From Ypsolopha sequella (lineage: Eukaryota; Arthropoda; Insecta; Lepidoptera; Ypsolophidae), in the NCBI GenBank assembly GCA_934047225.1, contig OW203986.1:22385221-22449220 (forward strand): a DNA stretch of 64,000 bases, given 5' to 3'. Under the pieces are notes generated by a model. The model made no database searches. It was given only the letters and a program-made list of their open reading frames with translations, and was not told the origin of the DNA. How positions within the stretch are numbered: position 1 is the stretch's first letter; each line of letters opens with the position of its first letter. The position numbers and the translations under genes were made by a program. This document shows, piece after piece, positions 1 to 9,360 of the stretch.

Positions 1-60
1 CCCAGCCGAAAACGGGGCAGAGTTGAATAAACGCGGGCGGAGCCACGGGCAAAAAGCTAG
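1..60 (+). repeat. End of a common lepidopteran interspersed repeat
   Basis: The first 60 bases carry a GC-rich motif (GCGGGCGGAGCCACGGGC followed by AAAAAGCTAGT) that resembles the terminal segment of a very common repeat in moth and butterfly genomes. Only this end is inside the window, so the element class cannot be decided. Confidence 0.4.
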
Positions 61-506
61 TTCTTTTATATATCAATATTATAATAGCTCAGCCGTAGAT
101 TTTTATCGTGATGAATGACTTATAAAGTCCGTTCCATTTCCTTTCCTTGATTTGGTCATATATTTCACCACAGTTCAATATTTTGCAATACGCGTTCAAA
201 TAAAAGCGTACGGTTCTCATGAATCATTGTTGTTGAGACAAAGTACAAGGGAAACCGGATAGGGTTACCAGACGACAGGATATTTTTGACATGTCGGGAA
301 TTTTGGCCCTCAGTCAGGAAATCAGGAAAAAACAGGATTTGTAAGGAATGTTTAAAAGGAGAATTTTAAGTAATTATATGTATGCTTAAAATTTATTGAG
401 TTACATTGTGTTTGTAAGAAAAACTATTTCAAATCGCGCTGCATTTACGATGAATTTTAAGAAATTGATTGATTTATGAGGAATTTTATCAGAAAGTCAC
501 GTTAGG
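61..506. other. AT-rich non-coding stretch, nothing recognised
   Basis: No open frame, RNA gene or clear repeat was seen here. The sequence ends at the TA dinucleotide (507-508) that forms the left target duplication of the following mariner element. Confidence 0.4.
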
Positions 507-508
507 TA

Positions 509-1744
509 CGAGGGGCATGCCCAAAGAAGTTAGATACTCTTTACTCCTTTGATTGACACTGGCAAGTAATACACCATCTTAAAGGCTAGTTGTTTATTGA
601 TATATTTGAAAATAGCACACATCTTTTTTTTAAATTTGGATCAGCATGATTTTTTCGAGAATCTGGCGGAAATTCGCTTGCAGCAATGGAGCTCAGTCGA
701 CGTGATTTTCGCGCTAGGATTTATTATGACTATAAAAAGGTTTAAAGCCTCAAGAATGTTTTGAACTTTTGGCAACTACTTTTGATGAGTCTGCTTGTTC
801 ACAAGCAACAGTATTTAATTGGTTTGCTGTATTTAAAAGAGGACGGGGGATGTCTCTAAGATGAAGCGAAGGTCGGCCGCCAACCGCGGTCGCACAAGAA
901 AACGTTCGTGCAGTCGAAAAACTTATTCGCGAAACAGACGAATTACGTATGTAGAGCTGGAGTGAGAACTAGGAATTGGATCAGCAGCAACTCAAACCAT
1001 AATTCACGACCACCTTTTTCTCCGTAAATGTTGTTCAAGATGAGTGCCGCACAAACTTACCGATGAGCAGAAAGACCGTCGTCGGGTGGATTGGTTGGAA
1101 AAAAGACGTGTGACGAAGTGACGAAATATGGCTTACTATGATCCCGAAACAAAGCGACAGTCGACTGTATGGTGCTTTGAAGATGAGCCAACTCAACAAC
1201 GAAATGTGGCCGTGCACGAAGCGCACAGAAACAAATGGTCACCTCGTTTTTCTGCAAAACGGGTCATATTGCTACTGTAGTGCTAGAAGATCAAAGAACG
1301 GTGAACTCCGAATGGTATGTAACAGTTTGTGCTCCGACAGTAATAATATCAGCTTGGTGTGACAAGCGACCGAAGTCAGGAATCCGGCATCTTCTCTGGC
1401 ACCACAACGTCTGCCAAAACTTTTTCAACTCAAAACATGTATCAATCCTCTCTCATCCACCTTATTCCCCTGACCTAGCGCCTTGTGATTTTAACCTGTT
1501 TCTAAAAATCAAAGAAAAACTAAAGGGGAATTAGTTTGAAAGCAAAGAAGATGCATTGGCTGCCTATAATTTCGAGATTTCGGAGATGTCTAAAGAAGAG
1601 TGGGCACAGGTATTTTCCAATTGGTTCAGAAGTATGAGAAAGTGTATACGTGCTCAGGGTGAATACTTCGAAAAGATCGATACTTGTAATAAAAAATAAA
1701 TTTTATAATTTTTGAGTATCTAATTTCTTTTGGCATGCCCCTCG
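509..1744 (+). mobile_element. Mariner element with both inverted ends and TA duplication (inactive)
   Basis: A 1236-bp DNA transposon. The left end (509-539) and right end (1714-1744) are inverted repeats of 31 bp that begin CGAGGGGCATGCC and differ at two positions. TA flanks both sides (507-508 and 1745-1746), the target duplication of Tc1/mariner elements. The size is normal for mariner. The interior holds a transposase-like frame broken by frameshifts and stops, so the copy is dead by itself, although its ends are still well preserved. Confidence 0.92.
686..1699 (+). pseudogene. Mariner transposase pseudogene
   Basis: The frame opens with an ATG at 686 and reads MELSRRDFRARIYYDY, the usual start of a mariner transposase helix-turn-helix domain, then meets a stop after about 19 codons. 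Moving to another frame recovers the helix-turn-helix segment ending ATVFNWFAVFKRG. Near 1450-1500 a further frame shows HPPYSPDLAPCDF, the segment holding the third catalytic aspartate of the D,D34D triad in this family. The natural stop lies at 1697-1699, just inside the right inverted repeat. Several frameshifts and stops are visible, so no functional enzyme is made. Family assignment is firm; subfamily is not. Confidence 0.88.
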
Positions 1745-1746
1745 TA

Positions 1747-2361
1747 CTGTATCTGGTAACCCTAACCGGACAACAAGCCGTTTGGAAACTAGTCAACTGT
1801 CAACTTATCAGGTTTCCAATCGAGTAAGAAAGTGCGAAACTTGAATAAACATGACGTCTCCTTGACTAGGTGTAGTTTGGATAAAAACGTGATACTGATA
1901 CCATATCCCACTATTTGTGTCAATGAATCCAAATCAAGTGCCATTAAAATGCCGCTCCTTCGCTTCTCCGACATTCGCTGAGAATATTTCTTGGAAGCTA
2001 CGCCTCGGCAAATTCAAAAGATTTATTCTTACTCTATTATAGTGCAATACGAGTAGCATACATTTTTCTGTCTTTGAGTTCACTGGAGTGGACTAGATCT
2101 AGTCCAGTTAAATGAAGTTGGAATGACCGGTCGGTCGGTTGGATGAATTACCCTCCACGCCTGAGTTGAGGAAAGTGGGTCGGCCTGGTTTCCCTTGCCT
2201 CGCCGTTTCTAGCTGCATCTATACAGATATTTTTACCTCATTCTTACCTCGGGCTCTCTCAAACCCTCGGATATATTGGGTCGATTTTCCCACCTGCTCC
2301 TATTTATCCAGTTCACGATGGCATTGTAAAAATTTTGCTATAACGTTGGTATTGATGTTGC
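1747..2361. other. Non-coding stretch, nothing firm
   Basis: No gene was recognised. A short perfect palindrome, GGACTAGATCTAGTCC, is visible near 2090-2105. Short open frames in this stretch have no recognisable domain. Confidence 0.3.
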
Positions 2362-2690
2362 TGTGCAGCGCGGTAGCTCAGTCGGACTCTCAAATTTGAG
2401 ACTCCAGTTCGAATCTTGTCAAGTAATGTGCATATTAATTTATTTACTTTAACACTTGCTGAACGTGAACGGTGAAGGAAAACACTTTGAGGTAAGCCTC
2501 CATGCCCCAAAAAGTGTGAATTTGTGCTCGAATCTCGAAAATAAGGTTCACTCTTTAGAAATCGTCGGAGAAAAGGTGTACGAGTGTTAACTGTTCCGGT
2601 AGCAGTCCACGTCTGGACACCCTCTCTGTGATATATGTCGTGATAATATGTTTTTTTATATTGCGACACTCCCTTGGTAATCGTGAATAA
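2362..2690 (+). repeat. tRNA-derived SINE (lepidopteran type)
   Basis: The left part resembles a tRNA: a box-A-like TAGCTCAGTCGGA near 2373 and a box-B-like AGTTCGAATCT near 2405, the two internal RNA polymerase III promoter elements. It is followed by GAACGGTGAAGGAAAACA, a body sequence typical of lepidopteran SINEs. No CCA-ready acceptor stem can be folded, so it is not a working tRNA gene. The right border is approximate. Confidence 0.65.
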
Positions 2691-2783
2691 AGTATATAGG
2701 TAGATTTCTCTGTGGCGTAATATGGCGAATGTCTTTGCGGTTACTTCCTGTGTCGTTCTTTACACTATGTTATTGAGCTTAAT

Positions 2784-3402
2784 GTTGGCTAAACATCGAT
2801 AGTTTGAGTTTCCGATAGTATCGATAGTTTCAAAAAATGCAATCGATGTATAGCTAGTTAATCGATAGTTTTTTAGATACTTAACTCAAATTAAACATTT
2901 GTTTTTGTTTTCGTAGTTGAACTTATTTTTGTAATTACTAATAACTAAACGAGTAAATAAATAAAAACAACTGCAACATGTCACTTAGAAATAAAATAAA
3001 ATAACTTGTAATTAAAAAAAAGCACTTTGCACAGTCAAAGTACTTATTGTCAATTACTAAGTATGAAAACGCCTTAAACTGTGGAACTTATTTTGTAAGA
3101 AAAACTTTATTTAGTTACAAAATATGTAAATGTGCTACCACAGACTGTTAAGACCGCCTTCCAAAATCAATACTGAGGGACGTGCGGACTGTCAATTGTT
3201 TGTACCAGTTTATCGATTGTGCCGATAGTGAATATCCAGAGTAACATCCAAGCTGCTTTTTTCGCTTCTGTAACTCTTGGATGCAAGAGGGGGTTACAAA
3301 AGCGGTAAAATTTACCTGAAGATATAGAAATGCTTTAGCTAATGCTCTCAGTAATTTTTATATACTATCGATTAATCGATTAACTATCGATGCTTAACCA
3401 AC
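2784..3402. repeat. MITE with ATCGAT/TATCGATA-rich termini
   Basis: The ends are inverted: GTTGGCTAAACATCGATAGT at 2784 and its near-complement ACTATCGATGCTTAACCAAC ending at 3402. Both termini are crowded with ATCGAT, and one exact TATCGATA lies near 2818. The interior is AT-rich and non-coding. No matching target duplication was found by eye, so the superfamily is undetermined. Confidence 0.65.
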
Positions 3403-3923
3403 ACTAATTGAGCTGTCTTATTGTTCCATCGGTTTTTATAGCGAAGTCACATTGTGGCAAGTGGCGTATAATCGGCACATTATCTTCAGCAAAAAGTATC
3501 GCATTACAGATTATGGTGACATCAGCTAAGATAAGATAATGCACTGTGAAAAGAAAATGCATTATGTCCGAGAGCTTTTAAGAGCTACATTCGCAGTTTT
3601 TCGCTCGCGATTATTTGCATGTTGCGTGCTAAAGGATTTGTTTACCCAGCTCGGAACTGGTCGTGCGGCTTCGGGTTGCGCAGCCGCAAGGTCGACGGTG
3701 CGCGTGCACGCACCGGCAAAAGCGACCAATCACAGTTGCGAATATCCCTATGCCTATAACCACTTTACTGAGTTGGGTCAGGGAAGCACAAGGTTGTCTT
3801 GCTCGAAGCGGGCCCTATAAAGAGAATGCTTTCATCGTTATATAGAACTTTACAACCAAGTTGGTTGAACCAATGGATAAAGATGGACTTCTATTTAGAT
3901 CTGTGTAGTTAGCACGCGCCATA
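3403..3923. other. Non-coding stretch with a GC-rich island
   Basis: Bases about 3640-3830 are distinctly GC- and CpG-rich compared with the surroundings and include a CCAAT sequence (CCAATCAC) near 3725. Short frames here show no recognisable domain. A promoter or a repeat fragment is possible; neither is supported further. Confidence 0.25.
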
Positions 3924-3931
3924 GATACAGC

Positions 3932-4352
3932 CAGTCGCGTATTTTAAGATTTAGCGCCCTGGGCCTGTAAGGTTTGCCGCCCCATAAATGAACAAGAAAA
4001 AAACAAAAATATTTCAATAATTAATAGTACATTACGATACGAGAGCGATGAAACGCTTTCTGACGTGTGTGAGTTGATTTGAGAGGAGAATGATGATAAT
4101 AAAAAACTCAAAAAGCCATACAAAGATATAAACACCATTTATTCAATGGTATTTTTTTTCTCGATAGCCAATTTTTTAAAAATAAAATTATAAAGTAATA
4201 AAGCAGTATACATTAAAAGATAGGTAATGATTGATTATGAAAGGCGCCCAAAACTGAACGCGAGGTGCGGCTTGCGCCGCCCGCCCCTCGCAGCCTGCCG
4301 CCCCAGGCCATGGCCCTTTTGGCCCTAGGGTAAATACGTAAATACGCTACTG
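3932..4352 (+). mobile_element. Non-autonomous hAT-type element, copy 1
   Basis: A 421-bp element with short inverted ends (CAGTCGCGTATTT left, AATACGCTACTG right) and a perfect 8-bp target duplication GATACAGC at 3924-3931 and 4353-4360. The 8-bp duplication and the CA/TG ends point to the hAT superfamily. It shares long segments with the copy at 53304-53624 (GCCCTGGGCCTGT, TTTGCCGCCCCATAAA, GGCCATGGCCCTTTTGGCCC). There is no transposase coding. Confidence 0.82.
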
Positions 4353-4360
4353 GATACAGC

Positions 4361-7002
4361 GTCTTTCTATTCTACTTACGGCTCTCACGCCTACCACGTG
4401 TGTTAGACCCCCTGGACTCTTATTTCTCGCTTTTAGTATGCTTGAGCAGATATAAAAAGATGTTTTGCTAAACGAGAACCCTTCCCGAGGATTTTCTGTA
4501 CAAATGTCACTAAAATGAACGTCCGCCACGTAGAAATTGAAAGACGATGCCGAGGCTTGCCATTTTGTATTCAGACGGCATCCTCGGTAGGATTTAGCTG
4601 TGGACCTATATATTAGAAGTGCTGACACCGGTTCTAAGTCAAGTAAATAAAGTCTATTCTAGGTTGTTACAGCGGTTCAAATAAGTTTGTAGGACTAAGT
4701 TAGGCAAATGTGGGCCACGCACGAGTCACGACACGGATCTGTGTTCATTGCGCTTCTTTCATTTCTCGTCTAAAATTACTGGGATCTTGTGTCATTTAGA
4801 GAGCTCCGTGGATTACAGTTTCTCTATTATTATGTATCGTATATCGTATTTGATTGTATTCTCTTCTGACTGTCGAATTTGATATTGGGACAATAAATGC
4901 CGTCTGCAAAAGGTTTAATTTCAGGTCAAGACAACGAAAACTTATGTCTAGAAACGGAGGAAAAAAAAAGGGCAAGTGCGAATTTGATCCACTGTACTGT
5001 AAAAAAAATACAAAAAAATAAATATTTATTTCAAAAAACTTGTACATACAATATCGTATACAGTGATTGGAGTCTCCTGTAATAGGAGACTGTTAATTCT
5101 ATTAATGTTGGGTATATCCACAGCCACCTAGGTGGCTGTGGTATATCGCTTTTCCTTTCCTACTTTGTTTACTTAATTGTAATTAGAATATTTTCAGATC
5201 AATCGGTTGCATACCTTAGAAAAAAGGGGGATGAACATGTGTGGTTCTTTCGCACATTTTCTCAAACTACTTGAGAAATAAATATTAAGAACAGAATAAT
5301 GACGCGACCAAACTCAGTTGTGGGCGTGGCCAAATGTCATGATGTTTCATTTCGCTTTACGTGTACGCTCCATGAAACTTGCGAGGACAATAAAATCGTG
5401 CCGATTTTATCGCGAGTGCACAATTGAAAACTTGTTCAGGAGTAACCACCTTTCGGCAAGACTGTGGACGTTTTTAATCATTATTTTTAGTTATTATTAA
5501 TCTAGATTACATTTTCGATGTTTGACTCGTATTAATTTTTTTATTAATTTCAAACAATAAAAGCACATTCTTTTACACTTAATGTAAAAAACCGTAATAT
5601 TTACGTATTTTTTAGAGTTTGTTGTTAAGATATTACTCAAATTTCACGATTTTTAGTTCGTCTTAAACATAGATCTAAATAATGTTAATGAAATCAGCCT
5701 AAAATATTATAATAACATTCCATAGACAGCCCACAATTTGTTGACAGCGTTTGTATGGAGGTTTGCGCGTAACGACGCCCCTTAACAAAAAGTGTTCAAT
5801 TAAAATAGCTAACGCCTTTTCAAAGGACACCCCACATTGCTGGAGAAAAAAATATATGTTTTGCTTTTGTCATATTTGGCCCCCCTCAAATAAACTATTT
5901 TTAACTACAAAAGGACTAGTAATCTTTTTTTTTATCTATAGCTATTCAAAATTTCAAGTTGGTAGCTTTATACATCTCGGAGAAAGGTGGCGCCGATAGG
6001 CAGGTCTATTTTCGGACGAAACAGCAGTCATACATATCATACCACAAGGGTTTCACTGCTGTTTAAATACGACATAGGTGCCACGGTTTCACTTTTGAGA
6101 ACGGAACCCTAAAAAGAAAACAGAAGAGGAATACGTCCTCTTCTAATCAAATTAAACATAAATGGTTGTGCCTTTCATCCGCAATAATCCACATTATTCT
6201 CGTCTCTCAACTTTCAAATCCTAACTAGAACACACGTTCCAGTTAGAGTTACCAGAATCAATAATGTGAATTCCTCACCAAGTTCCTGATAATTCAGGTA
6301 ATTTCCTGGCATATTGTTGTAAATATAGTTATTGATGCTTGTAATATTTGTATTTCATATTACCTATTTCAAATACAATTGTTGGCACTTGGGGGAATTA
6401 CTCTAAATAAATGGATGATTTATTATCACTGTAATATTAAGTACATAACATAACAGAACTCAAAATAAAACATAAAACTGAAAACATTTGTGTAAAATGA
6501 CTCGTTAAAAAATAAGTAAAAATTTCTCAGTTTATGCACTTGTGTCTCAGATTGTTAACAAAAGATAAAACTAAAAGCCGTACTAGTTTATTAAAATAAA
6601 CTGTTTGACTCTATGCACATTATGTTATTATTATCATGCAAATGTGAAGGCAGCGCGATTTTCTACAGTTTACGTCATAAAGGCAATAATAAATATATAC
6701 ATTTTCAACATTCACCAATTCACTTTTAAAAATCCAGGCAAATTCAATTTTTGTCTCATATACCGACATAGGGTCAAAATTCCTGACATGTCAAGAAAAT
6801 CCCCCTCGTCTAGTAACACTAGTAACCGTGGACCTGTTCCAGTCCACGTCTAGAGTGCATTGCAAGATAAAAATCAATTAGAAATAAATTCTTTGTGAAA
6901 ATATGGATGGATTTAGGTATAAAACTGTATACCTAAATAAATAAAATCATATAATAATAAAAACCTAAGTTTTTAGTGTAAACAAGTTGCGTTTCGTTTC
7001 AG
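4361..7002. other. Intron or upstream DNA with hairpins, no gene recognised
   Basis: No exon of the neighbouring ASAP gene was found. Visible structures are a hairpin at 5071-5091 (AGTCTCCT, loop GTAAT, AGGAGACT) and a perfect 24-bp palindrome at 5118-5141. A fragment resembling the GGTTCCGTA repeat family (GGAACCCTAAAAAG) lies near 6103. The remainder is AT-rich and featureless. The polypyrimidine tract before 7003 serves as the exon acceptor. Confidence 0.4.
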
Positions 7003-7151
7003 CTCATGTGGACAATGAGATGTACCTCTCCCGAGCGCTGGAGAGGCTCGGGGGGAACGCACTGAACAAGGACTCTGAGCCTGACATAGGAGCGGCTTTC
7101 TTTAAGTTCTCAGTCGTGACGAAAGAGCTGTCAGCGCTCATGAAGACCCTG
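7003..7151 (+). CDS. Asap: ASAP exon A: BAR domain, early part
   Basis: Preceded by TTTCGTTTCAG and followed by GTAAGT, so both splice sites are strong. The exon enters with two bases completing a split codon (probably GCT, Ala, if the previous exon ends in G) and leaves in phase 0. It encodes 49 full codons; the stretches HVDNEMYLSRALERLGG and AAFFKFSVVTKELSALMKTL match the second BAR-domain helix of ASAP proteins, where a conserved TKELS sequence lies. The exons encoding the N-terminus are upstream of the window. It is followed by the largest intron here. Confidence 0.92.
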
Positions 7152-8046
7152 GTAAGTCCGTTGTCATTTATCATTATTGTTAGAAATGGAAGGGATTATC
7201 CGGAGGAAGAAGTCGCTGATTGACAAAGTTGTAAAACGAGAGTCGAGGTTGTATGTCGACTAACCATAGCACGACGTTTAGGCGCGGTCCGTGGTCTTGG
7301 CCAAGCTTTACCCACCATACATTAAAAAAAATCGTTGTGGGTCGATTCAAGACTCAAAACATTACTATAGTCCGTAAAATAAGTCTCGAGCCTGTGACAG
7401 CAGGACAGCGCTATAAAGTTTGTATTTCTAACTCTCTTTCTCATGTACAAATACGTGTAGCGCTGACAGCTGTTGCATGGCTCACGATATAAAAACCGTT
7501 TATTATTTTACCAGTAAATGGTTTTTGGTTATAGAATAACGAAAAATCGGTCCATTGAAGGTGTTGTTTTTATTAATATTTTGTTAGATATTAATCAAAT
7601 TTAATTTAACTTATGAGCTGTGCTCCTGTTGGTAGAGTACTCTCCATTCACTTTCTGCACTCCACCTTTTCTTATTGATACGACATGACATTTATAGGTA
7701 CTTTCTCTTTTACCTGATTATTATTAAGGAACACATTATTTGCTTCCTTGAAGAATCTCCCGGCGCAGATAGGCAATAAATTGGCGACATGGAAACCTTT
7801 GTTTCGAATATGAAGACAATTACTCTCGAAATATTTACAGAAATGCAAGCCAAACTTTCCGTTATCCCTCTATAGCGGTTTATGGTTTCTTTTTTATGAC
7901 AGAATGAGATGAAAATTTGCCAAATCCTTTCTGTAGTCTGCAGTCGTCAGATATCGAGTCTAGAATGTTAGCCAATAAGCTCTTCACATATAGTTCGCCG
8001 ACGTTCATACTCCAATATTAGTTTAGCATTTGCAAATACAAAATAC
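7152..8046. other. Start of the giant intron, nothing recognised
   Basis: About 0.9 kb of AT-rich sequence after the donor site. Short frames (for example around 7253-7492) have no recognisable domain. It runs into a 47-bp tandem repeat. Confidence 0.4.
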
Positions 8047-8550
8047 GTACCCGTGGCGTCGGCTCTTCGGAGCCAATATTTGACGTTAAATTTGTACTCG
8101 TAGCGTCGACTCTTCGGGGATAATATTTGACGCTAAGTTAGTAACCGTAGCGCCGGGTCTTCGGGGATAATATTTGACCCTAAATTTGTACCCGTGGCGT
8201 CGGCTCTCCGGGGATAATATTTGACGCTAAATTTGTACTCATAGCGTCGGCGCTCCGGGGATAATATTTGACGCTAATGTATCCGTGGGGTCGGATCTTC
8301 GGGAATAATATTTGACCCTAAATTTGTACTCGTGGCGTCGGTTCTTCGGGAATAATATTTGACCCTAAATTTGTACCCGTGGCGTCGGCTCTCCGGGGAT
8401 AATATTTGACGCTAAATTTGTACACGTAGCGTCGGCGCTTCGGGGATAATATTTGACGCTAAATTTGTATCCGTGGGGTCGGATCTTCGGGGATAATATT
8501 TGACGCTAAGTTTATACCCGTGGCGTTGGTTCTTCGGGGATAAAATTTGC
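8047..8550 (+). repeat. 47-bp minisatellite, about 10 copies
   Basis: A head-to-tail array with a unit of about 47 bp. A typical unit has a GC-rich half (CGTGGCGTCGGCTCTTCGG) and an AT-rich half (GGATAATATTTGACGCTAAA, then TTTGTA). Copies differ by substitutions at fixed places (GCG/CCC, GGCG/GGGG, CTT/CTC) and one copy is short by a few bases. Units abut directly, so this is not a CRISPR array. Confidence 0.9.
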
Positions 8551-8699
8551 AGACAGCAGTGTTCTAATGTGTTAGGGCTTGGCCAAGAAACGAAAACACA
8601 TTCAGCAGTCTGTCTGCAGTACTACTCGAAATCAACTAGCCTAATTCAGCTTAGTGTTAACCCATCCATGCGCTCCATGTAGACAGGGTGATTGGTTAT

Positions 8700-8967
8700 T
8701 CGACCAATTCCTTGGAAGGTAAGCCTGTCTCCCAGAGGGGTAGGCAGAGATTTCCATCTGCTACGATCCAGATACACCTCTTTCGCCTCTTCCACATCCA
8801 TAAATCTAGTCATACAAGCTCTTCTATTCCGGGTACTTTTGACATGGCCCTTCTTCAGTAAGTCACCAATTTGGTCAGCATACCTCGAGCTGTACCTTCC
8901 ACTTGCGCACCATAAATTTATTTCGTCACTCTACTTTCATTCATCCTCTCTACATGTCCAAACCACC
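8700..8967 (-). pseudogene. LINE C-terminal coding fragment, part 1 (split by the BEL insertion)
   Basis: Read on the - strand, this segment matches two other places in the window (about 32595-32690 and 63174-63630). The shared + strand motifs are TCTCCCAGAGG, TAGGCAG, CTCTTTCGCCTCTTCCACAT and CAATTTGGTCAGCATAC. The - strand translation reads MDVEEAKE-like and LDRSRWKS-like blocks typical of the C-terminal tail of non-LTR retrotransposon ORFs. The fragment is cut at 8967 by the BEL element and resumes at 17672 after it. It has stops and is not functional. Confidence 0.7.
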
Positions 8968-9183
8968 TGTACGATCACCGATCGCGGGGTTGATAAATGA
9001 TAAGTTTTGATAGTTTTATGAATTTATTGGACAAACACACGTAAGTATAATTGATATTGATGAGTGATTGATGAGTACACGCGGTATGAACGGTGACCGG
9101 TTGTGAACTGATGAAATTAGGGCGATGATCGACGACGGCTAAGTAAACAGCCAACGCAGCAGAATGTGCGGCTTGCCCGTACA
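8968..9183 (-). repeat. 3' LTR of the BEL/Pao element
   Basis: 216 bp, identical to 17451-17666. In the element's sense (- strand) it contains an AATAAA polyadenylation signal (complement of 9023-9028). The inverted end is TGTACG/CGTACA. Its left flank is CCACC. Nine TGAT words lie on the + strand of this LTR. Confidence 0.96.
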
Positions 9184-9360
9184 TGCTCCCGGGGGAAAAG
9201 AAAACAAAACAAAATTATATTATTGATATGATGATAATGATATGATAAAATGAGAGGTGAGGTGCTTTACAAAGTGATAAAACATTTTCTTTTATATGTA
9301 ATGCTAGTGTCTCTAAAACAGTGTCCATTGTTCGGATTTATTATAAAATGACAATATACA
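9184..9360 (-). other. 3' untranslated stretch of the BEL/Pao element
   Basis: This lies between the stop codon and the 3' LTR. It is rich in GATAATGAT-type words near 9220-9245. The polypurine tract next to the LTR is weak: on the - strand the bases before the LTR are CCCCCGGGAGCA, with only a short purine run. Confidence 0.6.

Noticed and set aside
2362..2420. Possible tRNA gene
   Set aside because: Box A and box B are recognisable, but no acceptor stem or consistent cloverleaf is seen, and SINE body sequence follows.
3600..3830. GC-rich patch as a promoter or first exon of ASAP
   Set aside because: No open frame joins to exon A with the required phase, and no family N-terminal sequence was recognised.
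8047..8550. Possible CRISPR-like array
   Set aside because: Units of 47 bp abut with no spacers, and the surroundings are eukaryotic.
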